Source: CAYMUN01 sp964393835
GTDB taxonomy: Bacteria > Patescibacteriota > Saccharimonadia > Saccharimonadales > UBA4665
NCBI GenBank assembly: GCA_964393835.1
Contig: CAYMUN010000005.1
Span: forward strand, 1 to 64,000
Direction: 5' to 3'
Length of the DNA stretch: 64,000 nt
The position numbers and the translations under genes are program-made. The notes beneath the pieces were generated by a model, which saw nothing but the letters and a program-made list of their open reading frames with translations, did not search any database and was not told the origin of the DNA. Below, piece by piece: positions 24,976 to 32,932 of this stretch (positions within the stretch are counted from its first letter, which is position 1; each line of letters opens with the position of its first letter).

Positions 24976-26061
24976 TTATGGGCTGAGGGTGTGCTCTAGG
25001 TAGGCGTTGATCAGCGGGTCGAGGTCGCCGTCGAGGACGGCGTCAGGGTCGCTCGTCTCGTAGCGGGTGCGCAGATCTTTGACTTGTTTGTAGGGATGCA
25101 GTACATAGCTGCGGATCTGGTTACCCCATTCGGCGGATTGGTTGGGGCCTTTGAGCTCCGTGAGTTTTTCGGCATGCTGCTCCGTCTGGAGTTGCGCCAG
25201 CCGGGAACGCAAAATAGTCATAGCCGTTTCTTTGTTTTGAAGCTGGCTGCGTTCGTTTTGGATAGCGACGCTCAGGCCAGTTGGCAAGTGAGTCACCCGT
25301 ACAGCCGAATCGGTGGTATTTACCGATTGGCCGCCCTTGCCGCCACTGCGATACACATCGATTTTGAGGTCTTTTTCATCAATTGCCAGGTCTTCGGGCT
25401 TGTCAATTTTAGGCATCACTTCAACCTTGGCAAAGCTGGTCTGGCGTAAATTGTCACTATTAAACGGACTGAGCCGCACCAGTCGATGGACGCCGTGCTC
25501 TCCCTTTAATTTACCGTAGGCAAAAGCTCCCTCGATCTCCAATGTAATGCTCTTGAGCCCGGCCTCCTCGCCTACCGATTCGTCGACAGCTGTAACCTTC
25601 CATCTGTTATTTTCAAAATAGCGGATGTACATCCTGAGTAACATTTGTGTCCAATCCTGCGCGTCAGTGCCACCCGCCCCGGCATGGATGCTGAGGATCG
25701 CATCATGATCGTCATAAGGGTCGCTAAACTTTAGCTCCTCTTTTAGGCCGCCAAACATGGCTTCTAGGTCGGCTACTTGCTGCTCTAGCTCGCCGCTTAA
25801 GCTGGTATCTTTTAACTCGAGCATGTCACTAACATCGGCAATTCCCTGCTCCAGTTTTAGCCACGGCCTAGTTCGAGCTTCTAGGCCGGCGATTTGCTTC
25901 ATAACGCCTTGAGCCATGGTAGAATCATCCCAAAAACCTGGCTGTACCGCCGTCGCCTGTAATTCTTGAAGCTCTGTATTCAGGCCGTGAATATTGAGCT
26001 GCGCGAGGGCGCCTTTAACTTGCTTGAAAAGGTCTGTTGCCTGTTTATACTGGTCTTCCAT
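24976..26061 (-). CDS. prfB: Peptide chain release factor 2
   Basis: 361 residues. Stop-recognition tripeptide SPF in LVRLSPFNSDN and catalytic GGQ in [18 protein letters not shown]. Terminates at TGA and TAA. The frame is continuous from the ATG, so the programmed +1 frameshift that controls prfB in many bacteria is absent. TATACT with upstream TGC (26071-26076) ends nine bases before ATG. Its presence supports TGA as a stop codon in this organism. Confidence 0.96.
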   Translation of the reverse strand: MEDQYKQATDLFKQVKGALAQLNIHGLNTELQELQATAVQPGFWDDSTMAQGVMKQIAGLEARTRPWLKLEQGIADVSDMLELKDTSLSGELEQQVADLEAMFGGLKEELKFSDPYDDHDAILSIHAGAGGTDAQDWTQMLLRMYIRYFENNRWKVTAVDESVGEEAGLKSITLEIEGAFAYGKLKGEHGVHRLVRLSPFNSDNLRQTSFAKVEVMPKIDKPEDLAIDEKDLKIDVYRSGGKGGQSVNTTDSAVRVTHLPTGLSVAIQNERSQLQNKETAMTILRSRLAQLQTEQHAEKLTELKGPNQSAEWGNQIRSYVLHPYKQVKDLRTRYETSDPDAVLDGDLDPLINAYLEHTLSP

Positions 26062-26088
26062 ATCTCTAGAAGTATAGCAGGCCTTATT

Positions 26089-27384
26089 TCAGTCGCGGGC
26101 TTGCCAGAGCGGAGCGAGTTGATGCTGAAGCGTAGTAGCAAAGTCCGGCCCGCAGTCGCCAAGCGTACCGAAGCCCCAGATATTATCAGCAAACATGGCA
26201 CGGGTAACGTCGACAATTTGTTGGTGGCTGATGGCTTTGATGCGTTCCGGGATGCGATAGTAGTTGTCAATAACCTCGTCAAAGAAGTACCGGCCGGCGT
26301 AGCCGGCCGCCGTGCCACCAACCGTCTGGGCGCTGCGCTGGAAGCGACCGAGCGCGTACTGCTTGGTTGATTCGATTTCGTCACGCGAGATGTGGCCGTC
26401 CAAGACCTTATGCAGTTCGTCAACGGTAATTTTGAGCAGCGCGCTGGCATTTTTGTCGGAGACCTGGGCGCCAAACCACCAGTTACTGGCGTCGCGGGTG
26501 TGGCTGAGGCCGGAATTCATGCCGTAGACTAGACCGCGCTCCCGTGCTGTACCAAGGATTTTAGAATACAGCGTTTCAGTCAGCATAGTGTTGACGAGAC
26601 TGAGGGCGTCGGTCTCAGATTCTTCCAGGCGGCGCTTGATAAAAGTATCGATATAAAAGTAGAGATTTTCGACGGTATCATTTGGCACATAGACCGGCTC
26701 TTTGAGGCGGCGAGGACGCTCGTGCGGCAATTCAAACCGTTTACCCTTATCTGGTAATTCGACGGTCTCTAGCAGCGTGCTAATAGCCTGCCGTCGAGTG
26801 GCGGTCAGGTTGCCAGCGATAACAAAACGCATATTAGGCGCGGAATGGGTACGCTTGTAATGCTCCCGGACATCTCCTACCTGAACGTTGGCCATGAGCT
26901 CTAAGCGTTCGTGGTCAGTTTTAGCAATCAGTCCTAGGGCTTCGCGCATTTCCAGGCTGAGACGGCGGAAGTGGTTATTGCTGCGAGCGGCCATTTCCTC
27001 TTGGACATTACCAAATTCAGCCTCGAATTCATCGTCTAAAAATAGCGGCTTGGTGATCGAGATCAGCAATAGGCCCAGTACCCGATCCCATTCAAAATCG
27101 GCGCATTCGGCCTCATAAGTGATGTCATAGACACCGGTCGTGGCATTGCTGTAGGCCCCGTTTTTTTCGAGCTCGGCCTGAAAATCGCGGGCCCGTGGTA
27201 TCAGCTGGTTAGCGCCCAGCAGCACGTGCTCCATCAAGTGCGGGACTTCCCATTTTTCCGGCTCCACCAGATACTCCCCCGCTCGAAAATTAACGTCAAA
27301 GGTCATCACCGAAGCGCTGGGAATATGAATGAGCAGCCCTTTGCTGCCGTTGGTGAGTTCGACCTCAGTGACAGTGTGCCGCAA
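26089..27384 (-). CDS. M16-family zinc metallopeptidase
   Basis: 431 residues from TTG. The inverted zinc motif HxxEH appears as VPHLMEHVLLG, followed by a downstream glutamate-bearing helix (FGNVQEEMAARSNN). The second half is the inactive M16 repeat with RGLVYGMNSGL. Related to processing peptidases that degrade small peptides. The frame overlaps secA extensively upstream, but AAGGA upstream of a TTG one base past the secA stop marks the probable start. Located between secA and prfB. Confidence 0.85.
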   Translation of the reverse strand: MRHTVTEVELTNGSKGLLIHIPSASVMTFDVNFRAGEYLVEPEKWEVPHLMEHVLLGANQLIPRARDFQAELEKNGAYSNATTGVYDITYEAECADFEWDRVLGLLLISITKPLFLDDEFEAEFGNVQEEMAARSNNHFRRLSLEMREALGLIAKTDHERLELMANVQVGDVREHYKRTHSAPNMRFVIAGNLTATRRQAISTLLETVELPDKGKRFELPHERPRRLKEPVYVPNDTVENLYFYIDTFIKRRLEESETDALSLVNTMLTETLYSKILGTARERGLVYGMNSGLSHTRDASNWWFGAQVSDKNASALLKITVDELHKVLDGHISRDEIESTKQYALGRFQRSAQTVGGTAAGYAGRYFFDEVIDNYYRIPERIKAISHQQIVDVTRAMFADNIWGFGTLGDCGPDFATTLQHQLAPLWQARD

Positions 27385-27385
27385 G

Positions 27386-29998
27386 CTACTTTTTCCTTCG
27401 CTTTTTACCGGCAGTCTTGCGTTGGCGCTCGGTCTTGCGGGCTTTTTTACGGTTAGTCGACTGTTTTTTACGATTCTCGAGGGCCGTTTGCTTGTCGACA
27501 AAATCGGCGGCTTCAAACTCGACTTCACTGGTAGTAATCTGCGCAGCATTGTCGATCGAGCCGCGAGCAGCACGAGTCAGGTCGGTTTCGATGGCCCGGT
27601 CAAGCTCCTCTTGGCTAATCGGCTGAGCATGGAATAGCGCTCGCACCACGTCGTGACGCAAGGTATTTTGCAGGTCTTCAAATAATAGCTGGCCGCGGCG
27701 ACGGTATTCTACCAGCGGATCCTGCTGGCCAACGCTCATCCAATGGATACCCTCTCGCAGGTGATCCATGTTTTCGAGATGCTGCATCCAGAGATTATCC
27801 AGAATCTGCAGATAAAGGTCACGCTCGACTTTGTGCATGATCTCAGTCGTAAAAGCAGCCTCGCGAGCGGCATACAACTCAGCGGCCTCAGTCTGCAACA
27901 CTTTTTCAAATTTGGTAGCGTCACTGTCAAATAGCCGGTCGAGCACCGCTTCGTCAAACGGAAAGGCTTCTTTAACGATGTCATCGAATTGCTCGCTGGT
28001 GACAAGTGGCGAAGTAGCTAGGCCGTGGGCTTCTTCCTCAATCAGGATTTTGATGCGCTTGCTAATATTAGCCGAGCGCAGCACCTCGCGGCGCATTGAG
28101 TAGACGGCCTTACGATGGCGATTCATCACGTCATCATATTGCACGACACTCTTACGCTGATCAAAGTGGAAGCCCTCGACTTTCTTTTGGGCGCCCTCTA
28201 GGCTTTTAGAAATAAGCCTGTTCTCGATCGGCGTGTCGTCGTCGACGTTAAGTCGGGCCATGACATTACTGATCTTGTCGCCGCCAAAGATGCGCATCAG
28301 ATCGTCTTCGGTACTGACGAAAAATTGGGTAACCCCCGGATCGCCCTGACGGCCGGAACGACCACGTAACTGGTTATCGATACGACGGGATTCATGACGC
28401 TCAGAGCCCAGGACAAACAAACCGCCCAGCTCTTTGATGCCCTCGCCGAGCACAATGTCGGTGCCGCGACCCGCGATGTTGGTGGCAAGCGTCACGGCGC
28501 CCTTTTCGCCGGCCTGGGCGACGATCTTGGCCTCCCGCTCGTTATTTTTCGCGTTGAGCACTTGGTGCGGAATTTTGGCTTTGTCGAGCAGATGACCGAG
28601 CGCTTCGTTTTTTTCGATCGAGACCGTACCGATCAGCACCGGCTGGCCTTTGGTGTGCAACGTCTGGACTTCTTTGACGATGGCTTTGAATTTGCCCTTT
28701 TCGGTGCGGTAGATGCGATCGGTACGATCGGTGCGAGCCAAGGGGCGGTTACTGGGGACTTCAACGACATCCAGCTTATAAATCTGGTGAAATTCTTCGG
28801 CTTCGGTCATGGCCGTACCGGTCATGCCAGCCAGTTTTTCGTACAAGCGGAAATAGTTTTGAAATGAAATCGTCGCCAGAGTCATGCTCTCTTGCTGGAC
28901 TTCGACGCCCTCTTTGGCTTCGATAGCCTGGTGCAAGCCCTCGTTGTAGCGGCGGCCCGCTAACAAACGGCCGGTGAATTCGTCGACGATTACTACTTCC
29001 CCGTCTTGAGTAACCACATAATCTTTGTCTCTGGTAAACAGCGCGTGGGCTCGCAGGGCCTGCTGCAGGTGATAAATTGTCCGGATGTTGTCCGAGCCGT
29101 AGAGATTGTCGATACCAAGAATCTTTTGAACTTTTTCGACGCCGGCATCATTGAGAATCACTGTTTTGCGCTTTTCATCGGTTTCGAAATGTTTGTCTTT
29201 TTGTAGTTGGCGGACGACTTTGCTGAACTGGGCGTAAGCCGTGCCGCTGGTAACACTCGGGGCGCTGATAATCAGCGGCGTCCGGGCCTCATCAATCAGG
29301 ATGGAATCAGCCTCATCGACAATGGCATAGTGCAAATCCCTCTGGCGCAGCTGGTCTTCTTCGCGCACCATGTTATCGCGTAAATAATCAAATCCAAGCT
29401 CATTATTGGTGCTGTAGGTGATATCGGCGGCGTAGGCTTGTTGACGAGTAGCCGGTTTGAGGTGCCTGAAGCGTGGATCGTCATGGCCCTCGTCAACGAA
29501 ATCCGGATCATAGATAAATGACTGATCAGGAATGATGACACCGGTGGTGAGACCCAGCATATGATAGACCGGGGCCATCCAGCCAGCACCGATGCGGGCC
29601 AGGTAATCGTTGACGGTCACGAAATGAGCGCCTTTTTCGGTCAGGGCGTTGAGGTACAACGGCAGGGTGGCTACGAGTGTCTTGCCTTCGCCGGTCTTCA
29701 TTTCAGCGACGCTGCCCTCGTGCAGCGCCATACCACCGATCAGCTGGACATCAAAGTGCCGCTGGCCGAGCGTCCGGGTGGCTGCCTCGCGCACGGCGGC
29801 AAAAGCATCGGGCAAGATACTGTCCAGCGATTCTTTTTGCAGGCGTTTTTTGAGGACGTCAGTCTGGGCCTTAAGCTCTTTATCGCTCATTTTTTTGTAC
29901 TTGTCGCCAAGAGCGTTAATACCTTTAGCGCGCTTGCGCAGCCGCTTGACTGTCCGAGCCTGCGGGTCTCCCAAGATTTTCTTAAAGACAATATTCAT
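27386..29998 (-). CDS. secA: Preprotein translocase ATPase SecA
   Basis: 870 residues. Walker A EMKTGEGKTLVATL, DEAD-type IVDEADSILIDEAR, IAGRGTDIVLGEG and GRSGRQGDPG cover the two motor lobes; the helical scaffold and wing follow. The C-terminal zinc-binding tail (CxCxxxxxxxCH) is absent; it ends in a Lys/Arg-rich run. Drives Sec export with SecYEG. A TATAAT box lies about 55 bases upstream with GAGGGAG in the leader. Between hpf and the M16 gene, as hpf-secA in Firmicutes. Confidence 0.97.
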   Translation of the reverse strand: MNIVFKKILGDPQARTVKRLRKRAKGINALGDKYKKMSDKELKAQTDVLKKRLQKESLDSILPDAFAAVREAATRTLGQRHFDVQLIGGMALHEGSVAEMKTGEGKTLVATLPLYLNALTEKGAHFVTVNDYLARIGAGWMAPVYHMLGLTTGVIIPDQSFIYDPDFVDEGHDDPRFRHLKPATRQQAYAADITYSTNNELGFDYLRDNMVREEDQLRQRDLHYAIVDEADSILIDEARTPLIISAPSVTSGTAYAQFSKVVRQLQKDKHFETDEKRKTVILNDAGVEKVQKILGIDNLYGSDNIRTIYHLQQALRAHALFTRDKDYVVTQDGEVVIVDEFTGRLLAGRRYNEGLHQAIEAKEGVEVQQESMTLATISFQNYFRLYEKLAGMTGTAMTEAEEFHQIYKLDVVEVPSNRPLARTDRTDRIYRTEKGKFKAIVKEVQTLHTKGQPVLIGTVSIEKNEALGHLLDKAKIPHQVLNAKNNEREAKIVAQAGEKGAVTLATNIAGRGTDIVLGEGIKELGGLFVLGSERHESRRIDNQLRGRSGRQGDPGVTQFFVSTEDDLMRIFGGDKISNVMARLNVDDDTPIENRLISKSLEGAQKKVEGFHFDQRKSVVQYDDVMNRHRKAVYSMRREVLRSANISKRIKILIEEEAHGLATSPLVTSEQFDDIVKEAFPFDEAVLDRLFDSDATKFEKVLQTEAAELYAAREAAFTTEIMHKVERDLYLQILDNLWMQHLENMDHLREGIHWMSVGQQDPLVEYRRRGQLLFEDLQNTLRHDVVRALFHAQPISQEELDRAIETDLTRAARGSIDNAAQITTSEVEFEAADFVDKQTALENRKKQSTNRKKARKTERQRKTAGKKRRKK

Positions 29999-30081
29999 AG
30001 GTCTAACGCGGTATCTCCCTCAATTAACGTGGACAAAAGTATGTCAGCTATTATAGCGATTTTTAGAGGCAAAAGCGACTG

Positions 30082-30480
30082 TCATTTTTCGGCTTCAGCT
30101 GCGCCGGGCGGCGTGGCTGCTGGCTGACGGCGACGGAAACGCGCCATCAGGCGGCGGTGCGTCTTGCCGTTGCCGTGGAGATCTTTATATTTTTGAAGCT
30201 GTTGCTTGAGTTTGGCTTCGACGATGTCGACAGCCGCGTACATGTTGAGCGCGCTTTCTTTAACAATAATAGTCTGGTGCGGCAGGTACAGCGTCACTTC
30301 ACAACGCGCCCGGTCGCTGCCCTTGGCCTTGGTGTCCTTGAGGTGAACCTCAGCATGGGCGCTCTCCCTGGTGTGCCGAGAAATATAACGATCCAGGCCG
30401 CCGATTTTTTTAGTCACGTAGACCCGGAGCTTATCATTAACAGTGGCGTGCACACCTTGAATTTCAAACTTTTTCAGCAT
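30082..30480 (-). CDS. hpf: Ribosome hibernation-promoting factor (short HPF/RaiA type)
   Basis: 132 residues. The beta-alpha-beta-beta-beta-alpha fold is seen in FEIQGVHATVNDKLRVYVTKKIGGLDRYI and the second half AALDIVEAK-like helix (YAAVDIVEAKLKQQLQKYKD). The tail is basic then Ala/Pro-rich. Long-form dimerisation domain absent. Binds the decoding centre of idle 30S subunits. TATAAT (30487-30492) ends six bases before ATG. Precedes secA as in Bacillus. Confidence 0.9.
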   Translation of the reverse strand: MLKKFEIQGVHATVNDKLRVYVTKKIGGLDRYISRHTRESAHAEVHLKDTKAKGSDRARCEVTLYLPHQTIIVKESALNMYAAVDIVEAKLKQQLQKYKDLHGNGKTHRRLMARFRRRQPAATPPGAAEAEK

Positions 30481-30557
30481 ACTTCTATTATACGCTTCTC
30501 TTCAACCATGGACAGCTAATGCATAGGCGCAACATGGGAATTAATTACTTAAGAGGC

Positions 30558-31856
30558 CTAGATGGTAGCGCGATTACCAAGATAAGGGCGTAAAACTTCA
30601 GGAATCGTAATTTGACCGTCGGCAGTCTGATAATTCTCGATGATGGCTTTGAGGATGCGGCCGAGGGCAAAAGCCGTGGCGTCGTTGGTGTGTACCAGTT
30701 CGGTTTCCCCACCATCGCGGCGAACGCGGATTTTGAGGTCACGGGCCTGATAATCGGTCATGTAATCGGCGGTGTGGGTTTCGCGGTACTTGCCCTGACC
30801 GGGGAACCAGCACTCGATATCGACGCCGCGGGCGTTGGGTTTGCCGATATCAAAGGTCGATTTTTGCAGCACCTGATACGGTAAGCCGAGCTGCTGGACA
30901 AGATATTCCTGGATGGCGACTTGCAACAGATGTTCGTCGCGGCCGGTTTCGGCAGTGCTGAAAACTTCCATCTCTAGCTTGTCGAACTGATGCATCCTAA
31001 AAATGCCCTCCATGTCCTTGCCATATGTGCCGGCTTCGCGTCGGAAACTGGTGCTATAGCCAATGTAGCGAATCGGCAACTGCTCTTCTGACAGGATTTC
31101 ATTCCAATACATGGTGCATAGCGTATGCTCGGCGCTGGCATTGAGCCAGAGGTCATCCTGCTCGATTTTGTAGGTTACCTCGGCCTCATTGAGCCGGGCG
31201 CTGGCCGCATACGGCTCGGTGCGCAGCATAGCCGGCGGCAAAATCGGTGTGAATGGCTTGGCGCTAACTTTGAGGCCATTTTCATCAATCAATTTTTGGA
31301 GGATTTTTTCGTCACTTAAAGTCTCCATGACAAACTGAATAATGGCGAACTGCAGCCGCACCAGGTCGCCCTTGAGATAAGCGAAGCGGCTGCCGGCGAT
31401 CTTGGCGGCCCGCTTCTTGTCGATCAGGTCTTTGGTCTCGCCAAGTTCATAATCATGCTTGGGCGTGAAATCAAATTTGGGCGGCTCACCGACCATCTTG
31501 ACGACTTGGTTGTCTTCCTCTTTATCACCCACCGGCACATCATCGTCGGGCATGTTGGGCACGGCTTTGAGCAGCTTTTCAAACTGCTGTTCAATCGCTT
31601 CCAGCTTGGGTTCCAGCTCACTCAGTTTGCTTTTGAGTTCCCGCGCCGCCGCCATCTCTTCCTCGGATGGCTTCTGACCCTTGGTCGCTCCGCTCTGCTC
31701 GTTGCGCTGCCGCCGCAAAGCCTCAACCTGCCCTAATAATTCACGCCGCTCGGTATCAAACCCCAACAATTGTTGAATATCAACAACGTAGCCCTTTTGC
31801 TTGGACTTGCTCGCCACCAATTCAGGATTATCCCGAATAAACTGAATATCTAACAT
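30558..31856 (-). CDS. serS: Seryl-tRNA synthetase
   Basis: 432 residues. N-terminal tRNA-binding coiled coil (about 27-100), then class II core with YSTSFRREAGTYGKDMEGIFRMHQF (motif 2) and NDATAFALGRILKAIIENYQ (motif 3). Charges tRNA-Ser. TATAAT (31863-31868) lies six bases before the ATG, a leaderless start. Confidence 0.97.
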   Translation of the reverse strand: MLDIQFIRDNPELVASKSKQKGYVVDIQQLLGFDTERRELLGQVEALRRQRNEQSGATKGQKPSEEEMAAARELKSKLSELEPKLEAIEQQFEKLLKAVPNMPDDDVPVGDKEEDNQVVKMVGEPPKFDFTPKHDYELGETKDLIDKKRAAKIAGSRFAYLKGDLVRLQFAIIQFVMETLSDEKILQKLIDENGLKVSAKPFTPILPPAMLRTEPYAASARLNEAEVTYKIEQDDLWLNASAEHTLCTMYWNEILSEEQLPIRYIGYSTSFRREAGTYGKDMEGIFRMHQFDKLEMEVFSTAETGRDEHLLQVAIQEYLVQQLGLPYQVLQKSTFDIGKPNARGVDIECWFPGQGKYRETHTADYMTDYQARDLKIRVRRDGGETELVHTNDATAFALGRILKAIIENYQTADGQITIPEVLRPYLGNRATI

Positions 31857-31901
31857 GCGCTCATTATACCCAAAAACCTGGAAACTGCATTAGAGCTGTG
31901 A

Positions 31902-32132
31902 CTATACGCAGGTAAAGAATTGCCTAAAGCTTGCCTCATCCTTATTCCATTGAGTTCCAATCGGAAAGCTTCCTTCTTCAAGTTGGATATAGTTCACGAC
32001 TAGTCCACCTAGCTTATGATCCTTCTCGTAGTTCTCAGTGCTACGCCTAGCGTCTTCGACTCTATACATGAGACCTCCGTCGTCATGCCTAACAACCATG
32101 CCGGGAATAATTTCAACGTCTTTATCTATCAT
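31902..32132 (-). CDS. DUF1653-like small protein
   Basis: 76 residues. The order PGMVVRHDDGGLMYRVEDARRSTE, then LVVNYIQLEEG and a late W...F segment follows the DUF1653 pattern (beta-rich domain of unknown function), though the central part is longer than usual. TGATATAAT (-10 at 32141-32146) ends eight bases before ATG and overlaps the end of the upstream nuclease gene. Confidence 0.6.
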   Translation of the reverse strand: MIDKDVEIIPGMVVRHDDGGLMYRVEDARRSTENYEKDHKLGGLVVNYIQLEEGSFPIGTQWNKDEASFRQFFTCV

Positions 32133-32136
32133 AGGC

Positions 32137-32928
32137 TCATATTATATCATTTTTTTCAAAGTGTTTGAGGGTTAGCTCGGTGCGGGAGCGGGCGTAGCTG
32201 CAGAAGTCGCAGGGGCCGCCCATGGCGGCCATGCCGATGGGGGGCATTTCGGGGGCTTCGAGGCAGGCTTTCATTTGCACGAGAGTTGGCTCGATCCAGG
32301 CGTCGCTGCCGGTGTAAGGGATGACTTTGGTCTGAAACTCCAGCTTGTCGCCAAAGCCACTGACGTCAATCCGGGCGTTGGTGTAGACGAAGTAGCCGGT
32401 GTCGCTGACCGGGAAGCCGTTTTGACGGAGCAGCCACTGGTAGACTTCCAGTTGCCGTTTGTAGCTGATCTGCCAGTCGGAGTCGATGCCGACGCCGCTG
32501 GCTTTGGAGGTGGCTTTGTAGTCGACGACGATCAGTTCCCCGTCGTCGTTGACCCAGATGTCGTCGACGGCGCCAAAGACGTGCAGGTTGGTCGATTTAT
32601 GCAAAGTCGTGACCCCGGTAAAATTAGTGCGCCAGGTGTTGAGGTCTTTGTGAGTGTACGGCACGGCTTTGATTTGGTTATCAATCATCAACGGATGCGG
32701 CTCGCCCTTGAGACGGTAACTGTCGAATTCTTTTTTGAATAATTCATCAATGGTTTTGTTGATATTGAATGGCGGGCCATTCGGACGGCTGATTTTAAGA
32801 CGGCCATCCAGCCAAAAACAGCGTGGACACTGCTTATAAAGCTCGATTTTGGAGCGGCTAATTTTGTAAGGCGTGGTCTGCCCCGGTTGATACGGAGCAC
32901 TGCGCTGTCGTTGGTAAAACTCGGCCAT
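32137..32928 (-). CDS. PD-(D/E)XK nuclease-family protein (Cas4/AddB-like)
   Basis: 263 residues. SRSKIELYKQCPRCFWLDGRL at the start, the core GAVDDIWVNDDGELIVVDYKATS with the D...D-x-K triad, QLEVYQWLLRQNG, and C-terminal CDFCSYARSR. The cysteine pairs CPRC and CDFC resemble a split iron-sulfur or zinc site as in Cas4/AddB nucleases. The open frame extends further upstream into the protease gene, but TACAAT (32935-32940) six bases before ATG 32928 fixes a leaderless start. No CRISPR array is near, so DNA repair is more likely. Confidence 0.85.
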   Translation of the reverse strand: MAEFYQRQRSAPYQPGQTTPYKISRSKIELYKQCPRCFWLDGRLKISRPNGPPFNINKTIDELFKKEFDSYRLKGEPHPLMIDNQIKAVPYTHKDLNTWRTNFTGVTTLHKSTNLHVFGAVDDIWVNDDGELIVVDYKATSKASGVGIDSDWQISYKRQLEVYQWLLRQNGFPVSDTGYFVYTNARIDVSGFGDKLEFQTKVIPYTGSDAWIEPTLVQMKACLEAPEMPPIGMAAMGGPCDFCSYARSRTELTLKHFEKNDII

Positions 32929-32932
32929 CCAG

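Noticed and set aside
32140..32930. Cas4-like nuclease as part of a CRISPR system
   Set aside because: No cas1, cas2 or repeat array in the window; AddB/Cas4-like repair nuclease is simpler.
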